A stretch of 64,000 nt of DNA from Turnera subulata (GCA_028386065.3 JAKUCV010000426.1:65816-129815), one strand, 5' to 3'; counted from the first letter of the stretch, positions 1 to 12,316 are shown. The notes: generated by a model not told the origin, from the letters alone. Numbers and translations are program-made.

Positions 1-234
1 TTTTGATGCTGAGATTAGCAAGTGGAAGTATTAGGATAATCACCAGAAAACTGGGCAACAACATACACATAGATCCATCTAGCTATCTTAATGCAACTGA
101 TATATATATTCATAGTGTGTCAAACAATGAACAAGGATGAAATACCTATCCAATCTAAAAAATGAATAGGTTGTTTACACATTAATGGGCGTGTGTTGCT
201 AGCAATAAAAGGAAAAACAAACTGATTCCAATTA

Positions 235-1263
235 CTATTGATTGATGAAGGCCTTCAGATGAGACATCATTTCTTGAATCCGAATTTGGCAGAAACTAGA
301 ATTCTCCAGAATTTGGAATGCATGACCAACTCCTTTGTAGGTAACTTTTTCCACCTTCTTACCAGCACTAGCCAGAGCAGTGCAAAACTCCAAGTTTCTG
401 TCCTTGAGTATATCCATCTCTGATATGCAAACCATTACAGAAGGAAGCCTCAAATCACGTAACTTACCGAATCCACTTGCCAAAGGATTGCAGAATGGAT
501 GGTCACGGTTTGATCCCAAAGGCAGTGACAAGCGCCAGTATGCATCAGAAGCTGACAGAGTAAGTGGAGAATTCACTGGTTGAATCATATTTTTCTCAGA
601 TGAAGTCCTTGCTTCCCCTCCAAAGAAAGGTTGGATCAATATCATGCCTCTAAGACTGAGTGGACTTATGATGCTCTCACCATTACTAGTAGTGGATCCT
701 AGCCTTGCAGCCACAGCATAAGCTATATTGGCACCAGCACTATCACCAGCCAAGAACACGCTTGAGAAATTGCATTGGCTTGACCACCACTTATGTTCAG
801 GAGAAACATTTAAGGCCTGCTGTTTCACCCATGTGAGGGCTCTGGTGCCGTCATCATAAGCAGCTGGGAGACGATTTTCGGGTGCCAGCCGATAGTTTAT
901 GGACAGTACCACGCAGGCTGCTCTAGAAGCAAGGTTGGCCAAGAACTCATGGTAGCAGCTCCAGGCAGCCGAACCAACACAGAAGCCACCTCCATGGAAG
1001 TACACAAGTAGAGGTAGCTTTCCTGGGCAGCTTGGAACGTAAATACGTGCCCATAAGTTGGTGAATTTGTCAATTGTAAGATCTTGTGCTGCCACTCCAT
1101 GAGCTGGTGTCACAAAGCAAGAGACATTAGGAATGATGGGAAGTCTTTCAACGTGTCCATCCTTGTACACTCTAATGAGTCCTTCAATTTCTTCAATGAT
1201 CACTCCATGACCATTCTTGCCCATTGGAAGGTTGATTCTTGGATCGAAGGAAACGGCAGTCAT
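235..1263 (-). CDS. CXE17: Plant carboxylesterase (alpha/beta hydrolase, CXE17/CXE6-like)
   Basis: A single intronless open frame of 342 residues. It belongs to the plant carboxylesterase family (alpha/beta hydrolase fold 3, the group that includes the gibberellin receptor GID1), whose members hydrolyse carboxyl esters of small metabolites or xenobiotics, probably in the cytosol. The oxyanion-hole motif HGGG is at residues 90-93. The nucleophile is Ser175 in GDSAG. The likely acid and base are Asp284 (SEMDIL) and His314 (GVGHAF), so the triad is intact and this is an enzyme rather than a GID1-type receptor. No signal peptide or membrane segment is seen. The ATG is the first in frame and is followed by the usual short N-terminal extension. 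Assignment to the CXE17/CXE6 subgroup is from memory of the family and from the neighbouring CCT6 gene, which has the same neighbour in Arabidopsis. The substrate is unknown. Confidence 0.9.
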   Translation of the reverse strand: MTAVSFDPRINLPMGKNGHGVIIEEIEGLIRVYKDGHVERLPIIPNVSCFVTPAHGVAAQDLTIDKFTNLWARIYVPSCPGKLPLLVYFHGGGFCVGSAAWSCYHEFLANLASRAACVVLSINYRLAPENRLPAAYDDGTRALTWVKQQALNVSPEHKWWSSQCNFSSVFLAGDSAGANIAYAVAARLGSTTSNGESIISPLSLRGMILIQPFFGGEARTSSEKNMIQPVNSPLTLSASDAYWRLSLPLGSNRDHPFCNPLASGFGKLRDLRLPSVMVCISEMDILKDRNLEFCTALASAGKKVEKVTYKGVGHAFQILENSSFCQIRIQEMMSHLKAFINQ

Positions 1264-1370
1264 TCTTTTTCTTTTTTCTTCTAGTAGAAAGAGGTGGATG
1301 AAGTTTTTTTTTTTTTCTTTGAGAGAGAGATGAAGTGTTTTTGTGCGCCTTGCTATTCCCTCTTGTCAGT

Positions 1371-1377
1371 TTATATA
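1371..1377 (-). promoter_or_regulatory. TATA box of the carboxylesterase gene
   Basis: Read on the minus strand this is CTATATAAA, about 110 bp upstream of the carboxylesterase ATG. The leader between them is rich in GA/CT and in A/T runs, as is common for plant 5' untranslated regions. It is the only TATA-like motif I noted close to the start. Confidence 0.55.
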
Positions 1378-1389
1378 GAGACTTGGCCA

Positions 1390-4385
1390 AAGAGAAGCAT
1401 CAGCAGTGAAAAGGGATTTTGTTTCATTACTTTTTTGGAGTAGGAAGCTCAATCACCTCTTGTGTCATCAGAAAGATTCTGACATATGATGTGAGAATTT
1501 TCACTTTCCGAGTTATTTGTCATGTACGGTCAAAGGGATAAAAAGACTCATCTATCATTACGCTTTCCAGGTAATATATAGAATCCACATTCAAGTGAAC
1601 ACGAAAGAAAGGGAATAAGCTGCATGGCAAATGGTATTTATCCAAATTTCTGAAAGAAAAAAACATCAAACAACTGTCTTTAACTGTCAAGTGTCCAAGA
1701 ATTATATCAGAACTTCAAATTGCTGCTACAATTCATCAACATGGGAAAGGAAATTCTAATCACTACTTGCACACGATAATTTGACTTTCAAGAATAGATG
1801 ACACGCGCACATCATTTGCATTTCTCCTGTGCTGACCACAGGAACATGATAATGGATACAACTTGCACACAAATGGTTCTGAGAAAGGGAAGTTTTCCCT
1901 TGAATATGCCTTGACATATGACCATACATAAGAATTAAAAATTCATCGCAACCCATATTTTCATCATTAATATTGTCTCGCGGCATGATCATTCCGGCCC
2001 TCCAGTTGTGCCAATATTTTGGCTAAATTGGTCGTAGTATTGCCAAACATACCAGTAGATGTAGATATCATGCGATAGGAATGCTTTCAAGCCAAGGCCT
2101 GATGCACAAACCTGCCAAAGAATTCAGTGCATAAGAAAATGCTAAATGATTTTTCGAGCTGAGCTAGAGCAAGTGACAGAATCATTTGTGTTGAAACCAA
2201 TGTGAACAATATTAAGTTCCACTCCTTGACATCTTGATTGGTAAATGATGATTTTGGTTCCCCTGACTTCCAAATCAAATGGATAGACAATGAATGAACT
2301 TTATTTTTTTCAAGCATCGCCTATCTCCTTATCCAAACATTCTTCTTTTGTTTGTACTTATGATGCTAATCTCTCTGGTCAGATTTTCCTGACAGAATCT
2401 GGATCTCTTGCCCATCGAAACAATTCTTTCCGCTCCATCTAAAAGTGGTTCACTCTAGAACTCCACCTTCATTTCCATGGTGTAAAGCGCTTTGGCATAA
2501 CCAAAACCACCAATTTGTCAAATGGTTTAGAAACGTTTTGGATCTTCTTCATATCTGTTGTCGCTGCAAGCTGCCCTTCACTTTCCTTGGCTGATCATTA
2601 GGTAGCGTACAACTATATTCACCTGTACCAGATATTCCTTTGGATCAAAGAAGACAAAAACTAGGAAATATATTGAGCATGTGCAGGAAAGCACATTCTT
2701 GAGATTTTATTCTTTCTACTGATATCGGAATCTTCGCCTACCGTCCATCTTAATTTCTGGACTTCGCCAATGATAAGAATTCAGTGGCAAAAAAAAAAGT
2801 CAATTTCTTGTCTGTTATCAAGAAAAGTAATTATCTTCCTTGGCTTGTAAGTTGAAGTCTACTCAGGATAAATCCAAATCAAGCTGACTATTCATGCAGT
2901 TTATGCTGGAAGGTTGCAGAAGGAGGGGCATTTTGGTGCAGGAGATCGAATATATGCTCTTTCAAGGAAAACAAGACAACGAGGCTTTTGCCAATGGTTG
3001 GAGATCTTTTCCCATTTGGAGAATCATTTTAATATCGCTGGTCGACCAATTTCCTCGCTGCATAGGGTACTGCCACTGGTTAATCAAGATGCTTTCCGAG
3101 TTTTTTAGGGATATACATTGAGACTTCAGTCACTTCTCCTGTATCGTTCAACAATCAAAATATTTTTTGGGCTTGCTTTGTTTAAAGTATTTGCCTTAAG
3201 GGGCCAAACATGGAAATCAAGAATCATTTCCTTACAACCAATGTGGAGTTGGAGGAAGTACCAGCTCACCATTTGACTAATCTTTCCTTAGCTCGAAATA
3301 TCACTCGTACGAGGTGGAACTATTACTTCCATATACTCATCATCTTGTAATTGGGATCCGTTCTTAGAACCTGGAAATAGGGCAGCAAAACTTCTTCTGT
3401 TGGAAATTCTCATCTAATCATTAAAAAATCCATCCAATTAATTAACAAGCATATCAGGTGCAAGATGGCCTCTTCAAGAAGGAGAGTGGAAAAAAGCTCA
3501 GTTTACCAGCAACAATTGGATTTTTCCCTACGAAACATACATGCTATTTGATTCAATCGCTGTCTATACTTTCAAATTTATCATTTTGTATACATATATA
3601 CAAAAAATAGTACAGTTATGTTCCTCCAACAATCTTTAAAAGTGCCAATATAACTTGTACTGCTATCTCCCTCAAGTGATTCGTGAAAGGACTGTATATG
3701 GATTTGATCTTGGTAAATTCTAAAATTAAGAAGCTGGAGGTGATTCTTAAGTGTTAATGTAAAAAATGATGGGTTCGTCCCTACATTAAAAATAAAAAAA
3801 AAACAACAAAATAAAAGACGTGGCATGGATATTTTGAACAGTATGCACAATATTCAGTCGGCCCCATTTCAAAGATTTTATACCTGCAATTTATCCAAAT
3901 ATAATTGCTTATTAATCTCATGGCTTCCATAAAAGAAAAAATAATTACATTGCCTCCTTTATAATTCAAGTTCGGCCACTTGTAAATCTTTTTGCGGGAA
4001 CCACAAATGATGGGTCGCATTCACCTCAAGCCCAGCCTCATATCACTAAAAGTGCAGATTCTTTTTTCATCCGAAAAATCCACCGGAAACAGATCTTTGG
4101 AGCCCAATGGTTGCCGTCTTTTATCTTTATTCTCTATAATGTACCCTACTTTTCTCCAGCTCCTTTTTGACCAACACTATCTATACGACTATACCTACGC
4201 GTATGACGTATAAAAAAAAGATGAATTTCGACAAAAAATAAAAAAAAAAGATGAAAGATCAATCTAAAAAAGGGGTAAAGTAAATGATGATAGAGAGAGA
4301 TAGATAGAGAGGAGGACGTGATATTGAACTAGCAATAAACTTTTTTTTCATACTTGGTCAAATATTCACCATAAAAAATGTACTG
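1390..4385. other. Intergenic, no gene recognised
   Basis: About 3 kb of AT-rich sequence upstream of the carboxylesterase gene. No exon chain or known family is visible. The stretch 2890-3110 (+) reads through without a stop and looks protein-like, but has no clear start, partner exons or recognised motif. It may be a fragment of a dead gene or mobile element. Confidence 0.4.
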
Positions 4386-4397
4386 GATGTCTAGTTT

Positions 4398-4584
4398 CAT
4401 TTTTTTTGTTCCCCATCCGGTATCCGGAGCTTTGCCCCGACTAATCCGGTCGACCCGCGTCGCGCACCTGGGTATAGTGGGTGAGTCTCCCAATGGGGAT
4501 TTTCTGCGTATACGAAGACTCGAACCCGAGACCTCGCTTAAGCGGAACCAAGTCGCTTACCACTTGGACCAACCCCACATTGGT
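4398..4584 (-). mobile_element. tRNA-derived SINE (Au-SINE-like) with target duplication
   Basis: On the minus strand this starts with a tRNA-like head. It contains an A-box-like TGGTCCAAGTGGTAAGC and a B-box GGTTCGAGTC, followed by a body with GGGAGACTCACCCACTATACC, and ends in a short A/T-rich tail. It is flanked by a perfect 12-bp direct repeat GATGTCTAGTTT (4386-4397 and 4585-4596), as expected for target-primed insertion. The general pattern matches the widespread plant Au SINE family; the family name is from memory. The element has no protein and relies on LINE enzymes. Confidence 0.75.
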
Positions 4585-4596
4585 GATGTCTAGTTT

Positions 4597-6519
4597 AATT
4601 GAAAAGAAGAAAAATGAAGTCATCTTATAAATTATGCAACTACTAAAGCAAGTGCGGCTGTGATGGTGTGAACTGTGAAGTATCATCCTTATCTTGCCAA
4701 CAAAACTTAGCTTGCACATTGCCTCGTGTTTTGTACACTTAAAAAAAAAAAGGAAGAAGGAATAAAATAAAAATAGTATTCGTAATCACGTTTCTACTAC
4801 TCATGTAAGATATTGAGATATTGCGCTCATTCCTAATATTTAAGATAAAGATAATTCGTATATGAATTGAGTTGTAAAAGTTTTTTTTTTCTTGGAAAAC
4901 ATAAATACTTATATTAATATAAACTTTGTAGTACAAATATAAAAAGCCTACCGAAAATTTAGAGATCGAATTGGTGATCACACACTAACAAATCAATCCC
5001 TAATATTGTCCAAATACAAAAACATAAATACCAAGTCCAAGATAATAAGCTAAATACTATGATAACCGAAAGGGATATCGCTAATGACAAATATATAAAT
5101 AGATCATAACATAAACAAATTCTCCGGAGGTGAATGCATGCAGTGAGTGGCAGTACATCCCACAAGGCAGGAGTCTATCATCTACTCTAGTGCCAAAGTA
5201 CTTGCTAATCTCACCAGAGACCATATTCTGTCGATTATCACTTTCATAAGCCTATGCTCCATCCCCATCTACCTTCATAATAGGAGCCCAATCCGGCAAA
5301 GCCCAATTTGAGTCAGACCCATCATCGTCTTTGCCAACTTCACCATCACCGCTGTCACTGTTGTCGGCGCTGTCACTAGCACCGTCCTCTTTACCTCCAA
5401 CCATCATCATAATGGCTCAAACTCCACCCCAGTCAACACGGAATGCCAAAGAGTGAAAAGTAAGCTCAATCCAAAATAAAACCAAATAGAGCAAAAACCC
5501 AACATCCAGCCTACGTTATGTTGTAAACTTTCCACAAATAAACTATCGAACACTTGGTGTTCAAACTTTTGAGAGCTCTCCACTAAAGGAGAAGATTGGT
5601 GAACCTTAACTCTTTTGAAGACTAAGGTACTATAAACCTAACCTGAATCGGTTAGTACTCATTTTAATAGAACCTCACATGATGATGCATACCACTCTTC
5701 TAACTCATATCCGATTTGAACCGTACAACTAACCATTAGCTAACTGAATTTCTAATCCACAAGAGTGGGAAGGAGTGCGAGGGATAACTTACACCTGAGC
5801 TTGTTGAGAGATAGCCATGGATAACTTATGTGGAAGGCACTAAGGTTAAAGGGAGATGGGGGAGCAGATCACGGTCGAGAGGGATAATCAATCGATTGTG
5901 ATTTGAAAACTAGATATGGAAATTGAAATTGTGAGGGGATATGAACAGTGTAGTATTTGGCAAGATTTTCAGAAGAGAACGTTTTTATGAATGTTGTATG
6001 AAAGAGGAACACTTTGATTATTTATGTTCTTATAATTAACGAGATTTACAATTATTAGATCTAATCTAAATTACTTTAAAAATAATATTATTTTACTCAA
6101 ATTAAATATTTTTCATGACAAATTACCAATCATAGAACTTTAATCTTGAAAGCTCAAGGATACAAAATTAAGAAATTGTGATAAAATGAACAATGAAGCA
6201 AAGGGCCGGATGAGAGATTGAAATGTTCCTCTTTTTTCTTTGACGAACCCTATTATTCAACCCATTCCAGTTGTGGATTAAACACATTTTAAATTCGATT
6301 TATGATTAAAATAAAGAGTAATATGATATTACGAGTTGGACAACATAATATAGTATTACAAGGGTGTTATAAATACAAGGATTATTCACACTGTGAGAAG
6401 GAAGATGAAATGATGAGGAGATTGAGAAAAGAGGAGAGTAGTAGGAGAAGTAGCAGAAGAAACGGCAGGGGAGGAAAACTCAGTTTTCTTCTTTCATTTG
6501 TATATTTCTTACACGATGA
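4597..6519. other. Intergenic, no gene recognised
   Basis: AT-rich sequence with several A/T homopolymers. Between about 5170 and 5420 the sequence is richer in CCATC/ACC triplets and looks like old coding or element DNA, but no frame stays open and I recognise nothing. Confidence 0.35.
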
Positions 6520-7233
6520 TCAATAGCATGAGTAGCGTTTTATAGCAAAACATCCTTGCTAAAATACAAAACTATGGTAGGTAAATAGATAAAATGACAT
6601 TCATTTGTAACACCCCCCCTTGAATGTCATTATGTTGGGATAGAATATGTTTTGGGAGAACTGCCTCGTTAAAAACCTTCCTAAGAAAAACCCAGTGGGA
6701 TAAAAACTTGGTGAAGGAAAAAAGAGTGCAGTGCATATTCTACTCCCCCTCATTTTGGCCTCCCTTGATTTCTTGGTGACATTTGGTGACGTATGCTTGA
6801 TCACGCTTCTAATGGGACGATGTAGGCAGCATTATCTTCATAATTCATTGTTGGATCATCTTCCTCACTATTTTGCTTTTGTGGTCGCATTGATATAGCA
6901 ACTTCATCGAGATTAGCCAAGCACTACATTGACTGGCTTCTGCATTATTTTTAGTGATAGCAACAATACTTTGTAGTGTACTTGCCATGACACTTCAGGT
7001 ATCTGCTTGCGCTTTATGTGGATCATATTAATGACCTGCACCTGCAAATGAAACTATAGTACTCTTGTACTCACAAGGTTAAAATAATTACATGTCTATT
7101 ATACTCCAAGATAATGGAGAGCTTCAGGCTTGATGTAAGAATTAGAGCAAAAAGATATTTCGTTAACAAGTTTATGGGAAAGCTTCAGACTTAATGTTAC
7201 TAGCAAGATAAATTGCACTATGCTATGATACTT
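6520..7233 (-). mobile_element. Decayed LTR-retrotransposon segment, left of the solo LTR
   Basis: The stretch 6605-6760 contains AACCCAGTGGGATAAAAACT and GTGAAGGAAAAAAGAGTGCA, a signature I recognise from repetitive copia-related DNA of many plant genomes. No intact frame remains. It probably belongs to the same minus-strand copia remnant seen at 10.6-11.8 kb, split by the solo LTR that follows. The assignment is by similarity from memory. Confidence 0.45.
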
Positions 7234-10070
7234 TGTGGAAGCCCGTACCCCAATTAAATAAAAATAAAATAATTAAATGAAAAAGAGTTACCAAAATACT
7301 CTTGAAAACCCGGGGTACAAAAAACCGATGCTTCGGTATACAAACATTTTCCATGAAAATGTATTAACCACGAGATGTCATAAAAGTAAATGAAATTAAC
7401 CGGCTTAACAAGTAGTAAGCCATCCCGGCATCACGCCGACATAACATCTCAAAATCAAACTCTGGCAAATACCGATATAAAGGTAGAACATTTATGACAT
7501 CTCGAATTAATTATCATGCAGCGGAAGATAAAATAATAATAAAATCAGTGTAGAAAAATGACATGCATATGGCCCTATGGATCCCACCAAGAGATAATGC
7601 ACAACTACCTGCTGAAGTGACTGCGTCTGATCTCCGAGTCGAAGGTATAAGTGAGTCTGCATGCTAACTAAAGTCTGAAAAACAACGGTGGCGATTATGT
7701 GAGTCGCCTACTCAGTGAACATTAAAAGTCTAAGTATACATGAAAGTGAAGTCATGCTTGTAGGGTGAGTAGCTCACGAGCACAAGTACAGCATACAAGC
7801 AAATCGGAATCACACACCAACACATAAGCATCTTATTGTATTATTGTTCTTATTATTTAGATTTAATGCGATAATTTAATTATCATAATTATTATTTTTT
7901 ATCATTATGGGCCCTCTACTGTGAGTCAAGTCTCGGTAGCGCATTTGATCAGATCAGGGTGTGAAACCCAAATGTCGAACCTCAGAAGGGGTAGATTCTG
8001 AGGCCAAAAACCACTGATAAATCTCAAGTGGCCGCTAGCTACTTGAGGGTGCACTCAGACACACCTAACCGGTGCAAGTATTCCAGGGGTGCACCTACAT
8101 CCCCTGGGCATGCTAAACAGCATAATGTGACCCGAGGGTACCCACCCTCCCTCAGGGCTACCAACCGTCACCACAGTAGAATTTAGTATTTTATTCTTAA
8201 TTACACTTTACATTTTTGTTGAAGTACATTATGCCTTTCAGGGAAGTGTGAATGGTATGTGTCCCTGTCCAATCCGAGCCTGCGGCCCTTAACCATACAT
8301 TATTACGATTGAGATACATTTTGTCTTTCAGGGATGTGTGCACTGTAAGTGTCCCTGTTTCATCCGGGCCTGCGGCCCATAATCACACATTATCACCAAA
8401 GCAGTTTTTCATAAAGAAATTAGGCATGTGAGAACAATCAGGTATACAATTCCAATCATCGCATGTAGCAAACAAGGCAAGTAAACAAACAAACCACACC
8501 AACATGCATTCACAAAACATATACAAAAANTAAAGTCCATTTAAAACAATCTAAGTTTCACATTGGAATTATTGGGCTTGGGCTCGGTTTTTCCCTAAAA
8601 CCGTCCTAAAGCCATCCCGAGCCCAAGGTTAATCGGCCTAAAGTTCTATCCGTGTCGGTAATTTCTCCCGGCCACACACTCTAACTCTCCGCTCTCGGAA
8701 ATCCTCAATTCACCAAGTATATAAATATAAATGTGTTTCGTAACAATAAATTCCAAAATTTAAGTACATAACATAACCGAGATAAAACAAGGATAATACC
8801 GTCTAACACTTCGTAATACGAGACAATCTATCCGTTGGGCAGAATTCGAGCCTTCGCCGGAACAGTGCGCGCTCGCCGGAACAGTAACCCGAGATGCCAG
8901 AAACGTCAACGAACTGCCAACGCCGAAAACCACAACAAGCTGTCAAACCCTAAAACCAACAACTCACATCCCATTCTTTGAATTCATATGCACAATCGAC
9001 GAAACAGATTGAGAACTATAGGAGGTCACCGGAATACTCACCGGAAGACGAATCCGCAGAACCTGATGCCGGATCCGAGCCCCCAACGCCCCAATGGTGT
9101 CGACCGAACACGCTCACACACACTGCCGGATCAGCCTCACAGCAGCAACCTTCAAACCCGCGTCGGCCAGCACTCAAATCCAGCCATCCTTCATCGGACC
9201 CGCCACAAAGACCTCCGGACACGAGCACCTCAAACACAACACATACCCGACGCCTCCGTACACACAACACCCACAACACCGATCAATATCAGCACCAGAA
9301 AATAAAGGAAGCAGAAGAAAAGAGGAGTAAAGGAGGCGCTTACCACGGCGGCGATGATATGGAGTTAGGCCTGTCCTCCGTACCCGTCGTCACGCCTCAC
9401 GTCCCCTGCCTCTGGGACCTTCGTCCACCACGACCCACAACCTTGAAAGGAGAGGGAGTGACAGCGACAGCGGCGGTGGCCTTGTGTCCCAACGACGGCG
9501 ACACAGAAGGTAGAAGAGAGGATGTATGGCGGCGGCAGCAGTTTTGTGAGAGGAAGGAAAAAGAGAACGGCTCCCCCCCCGGTTTGTGAGTGAGAGAGAT
9601 TTGAGAAAAAAGAAGAGAGAAGAAGATAAGAAAAAGAGAGGAAATAGTGGGGGACAAGGGCCGTTGCAAAGGCGGCTGCAAAGTGGAGGGGTAACGGCAG
9701 GAAGCAAAGAAAAGTGGGAGGAGAAAAGAAGAAGGGAAAAGAAAGTGAAGAAGGGAAGAAAAGAGGAGGATCGGGCTAGGTTGGCCGCCCTAGTGGACGA
9801 CCCGTCGTCCGCTTAGGTGCGGTCAACCCTTGCCTGGTCAACCTTTTTTTTTTTTTTATAAAACCCCCAAAACGACGTAGTTTAAACCGAAACTACGTTA
9901 TACGCCGCGTTTCTTCCCGAAACTCGTTTTACGTCAGACAAAGCTCAAAAGCGACCTATTACCGCTTAAAATTAATAAACCCGAAGGGGAAATAAGTAAA
10001 TTTTATTTCCATTACCGAAATTTGAAATTCTTTTTTATAAATCAATAAACGGAAAAACCGGGGCGTTACA
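7234..10070 (-). mobile_element. 2.8-kb solo LTR of a Ty3/gypsy-type element, TSD TACTT
   Basis: The 2837-bp segment begins TGTGGAAGCC and ends GGGCGTTACA, i.e. TG...CA on both strands. It is bracketed by a perfect 5-bp direct repeat TACTT (7229-7233 and 10071-10075). Read on the minus strand it starts TGTAACGCCCCGG, a start typical of long LTRs of plant Ty3/gypsy chromoviruses. No gag, protease, integrase or reverse transcriptase is present and no second LTR is seen, so it is best explained as a solo LTR left by recombination between two LTRs. It includes one ambiguous base (8530), a 90-bp internal duplication and a purine-rich tract at 9590-9780. Open frames inside it are composition artefacts. 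Confidence 0.8.
8225..8400. repeat. Two tandem ~90-bp units inside the solo LTR
   Basis: Unit one (8225-8314) and unit two (8315-8400) share TACATT, then a TGTCCCTGT block and CCTGCGGCCC, at the same spacing with scattered mismatches. Tandem duplications of this kind are common in the U3 part of long plant LTRs and can duplicate promoter elements. Confidence 0.7.
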
Positions 10071-10258
10071 TACTTCGGGACCAGTCTAATTCTTTTATGA
10101 GATTTTTCATCTCAAATCCTTTCTTGAAATATAGCATATGGAGACTTCTTCAGGAGTTCCAAAAAATAACAAAAAATGCACATATAGATACGAAACATTA
10201 ACATAAACAAATTCATGCATGTACTTTATACTATGCATACTCAAATTTAGTTTAAACC

Positions 10259-10616
10259 AAGGTTTTGAAAACCGGACCGGGCATCGAACCGGCAAAGGTA
10301 GTGAATCAATAAAACCAGGGTTCAACCAGGATTCAACCGTTTTCCTGATTTTTACATTGAAAGGCTGAAAAATAACATAAAAAATAACAACCTTCTTAAA
10401 AAAAAAAATTAATTGTTCCAACTGGCTGCCAACCGGGAAAACCGGGCAAAAAATCTTAAAAAACCGGCCGGTTGCCCAAAAAACCTTAAAAACCGACCGG
10501 TTCAAAGCGGTTCTATAACCAAGGAGTTTTTTTCCAGTGACTCGGACCGGGACTTTGCAGAAAAGGCGGTTGAACCCGGTTAACAGGACGAACCGGTCCG
10601 GTTTTGATAACCTTGG
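10259..10616. mobile_element. MITE with ~22-bp terminal inverted repeats
   Basis: The left end AAGGTTTTGAAAACCGGACC and the right end, whose reverse complement is CCAAGGTTATCAAAACCGG, form terminal inverted repeats. The interior is full of CCGG-containing repeats (AACCGGNC) and has no coding capacity. The element is flanked by TTTAAACC (10251-10258 and 10617-10624), an 8-bp duplication that suggests a hAT-type origin. TTTAAACC lies next to the GG/CC of the ends and forms a near-palindrome, so the exact end is uncertain by two bases. Confidence 0.7.
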
Positions 10617-10639
10617 TTTAAACCATGTAAAGATCAATT

Positions 10640-11850
10640 TTAGCTAAACTTTGTATATTCCCGGGAATTAGTTGCTTCACGCAACTTGAATCCTTCAGGG
10701 ATTTTTATGAATATGTCATGACTTATGGATCTATCAAAATAGGCTGTAATGGCATCCATTAGATGCATTTCTAATTCTTTTCATATTATGCCAGACTTAT
10801 CAAAATAATTGCATCCACTACAGGGGAGTATTTCTCCTCACAATTAATACCAGGTCGTTTAGGCAAAACTTTGTGCAATGAGCCGTGCTTTGTATTTCTC
10901 TACTATAATTTCCTTTTTTGCACAAATATCCATTTACAACTGACCGGTAGATTTTACACCATCTGGTGTACAGACTACAAGTCCGAAAAATATCTCGCTT
11001 CACAAGCGAGTCTAACACAGCCTTAATTATATCTCTATTTTGGCCAATCATACTGCACCTATATTCACCAATGTAGGTTCATGATCCTCATTTTTATAAT
11101 GTTTAGCGCTATATAAAATAAATGTTCCGTCGACGATTATTTCACGTCGGTTCCATCTCATTCCTAACACTATAATTGAGATCTCATCATCTTCATTTAT
11201 TTCAAGTACCTGAGTTACTTCTGAAACATTATCAATTGTGTTAGGGACCTCTTCTGGAGGATTTTTCTCTTCTTGAGGACTTCAAATTTGAACCTCTACT
11301 GGAGGTCTTATTTTCTCACTAGGGCCATCTTTATCTCTTTGCTCCTTTTTCTCTATCGAGAATTTTTTTCTTTGGAACCGAGCACATTCTACGCTTCTGG
11401 CGTATTTTGGATTCATTTGCATATTTTTATTGTTCTTCAGGAACATTATTTCGAGCAGGAGCATTTGCAGCTGGTATGGTCACACTTTTCAAATAAATAT
11501 GTCTAGCAATTGACTTATCAAATTTTGCAAATGAATCATCTTTTGAACTTCAAGTTCATACTATTTCGTTTGAGGATAAAAAAATAGATATTGAATAACA
11601 TTTTAATTATTTCTTGATTCAACTGCTTATTTCCTCCCCCTGATGTTGGGTAAACACTTTAAGCAAATAAGTCTCCAATCTCAAATTAATGGTTTCAACT
11701 ACTTTGTAACTGATGGAGATTTTTATACCCAACATCTATTCCTTGTCTTCTATAAGGACCAGTTTTACTATGCTGTGGTGGAGCATTAAATACTGTACAA
11801 CTAACGGTCTGAAGATGGGAGATAATAGGTTCGCGACCATGAATCAATGG
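10640..11850 (-). mobile_element. Decayed Ty1/copia polyprotein remnant
   Basis: Minus-strand translation in shifting frames shows copia reverse-transcriptase blocks: KYKARLIAQSFA (about 10858-10904) and HDIFIKIPEGFKL (about 10680-10720). Several stops and frameshifts lie between them. The right part, towards 11850, should be the integrase end but is too decayed to name domains. With the piece at 6520-7233 it forms one old insertion that was later hit by the solo LTR and probably by the MITE. Confidence 0.65.
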
Positions 11851-12316
11851 GGAGATCTTATGATATCTTATTTATGAAGGCCCTCTCCCCGAGAGACCCA
11901 CCATATCCAGATATTGTTACATCACTCCCTCCGCCCGATTAAATATTAATTTTGTATTGTCCAGCGACCCGGGTAGGCTTTATGCGGCGGGCTCTAATCA
12001 CCCACGTGAAGCTCAATGCAGACTCGACGATGTAATCAGTCCATTATCGAGTTTATTGGGCTTTAGCCTAATTACATTCGCAGGCCTTAAATAAGCTATT
12101 GCATCGTCAGGGGGCCCAGGGCATTGAGTAGATTATAAACTAAAATCCCTCCAGATCTACGCTAATTTCTTCCAAGTTACTGTGTTTCCTCCTCGCCCTA
12201 TACTTACTTCCTACTTCGAGAAAGCCCTAAAACAAAAACCCACACTCCTCCACTCACATCTCTCCCTCCTCCCTCGTCAATCTCTCGCTCACTTTCTCGA
12301 AACTACAGAGCCAAAA
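11851..12316 (+). promoter_or_regulatory. Promoter and 5' leader region of CCT6
   Basis: This holds GGGCCC (about 12112) and TGGGCT (about 12057) elements, close to the TGGGCY site II motif common in promoters of plant growth and translation genes. It also holds a pyrimidine-rich leader (12230-12300). No clear TATA box is visible near the start. Coverage of the site II class is from general knowledge. Confidence 0.4.

Noticed and set aside
8978..9589. 203-residue open frame inside the solo LTR
   Set aside because: Pro/Ser/His-rich and then charged, with overlapping long frames on both strands; explained by GC-rich LTR sequence lacking stops, with no domain.
10107..10637. 176-residue minus-strand open frame
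   Set aside because: Runs across the MITE and copia remnant; composition artefact.
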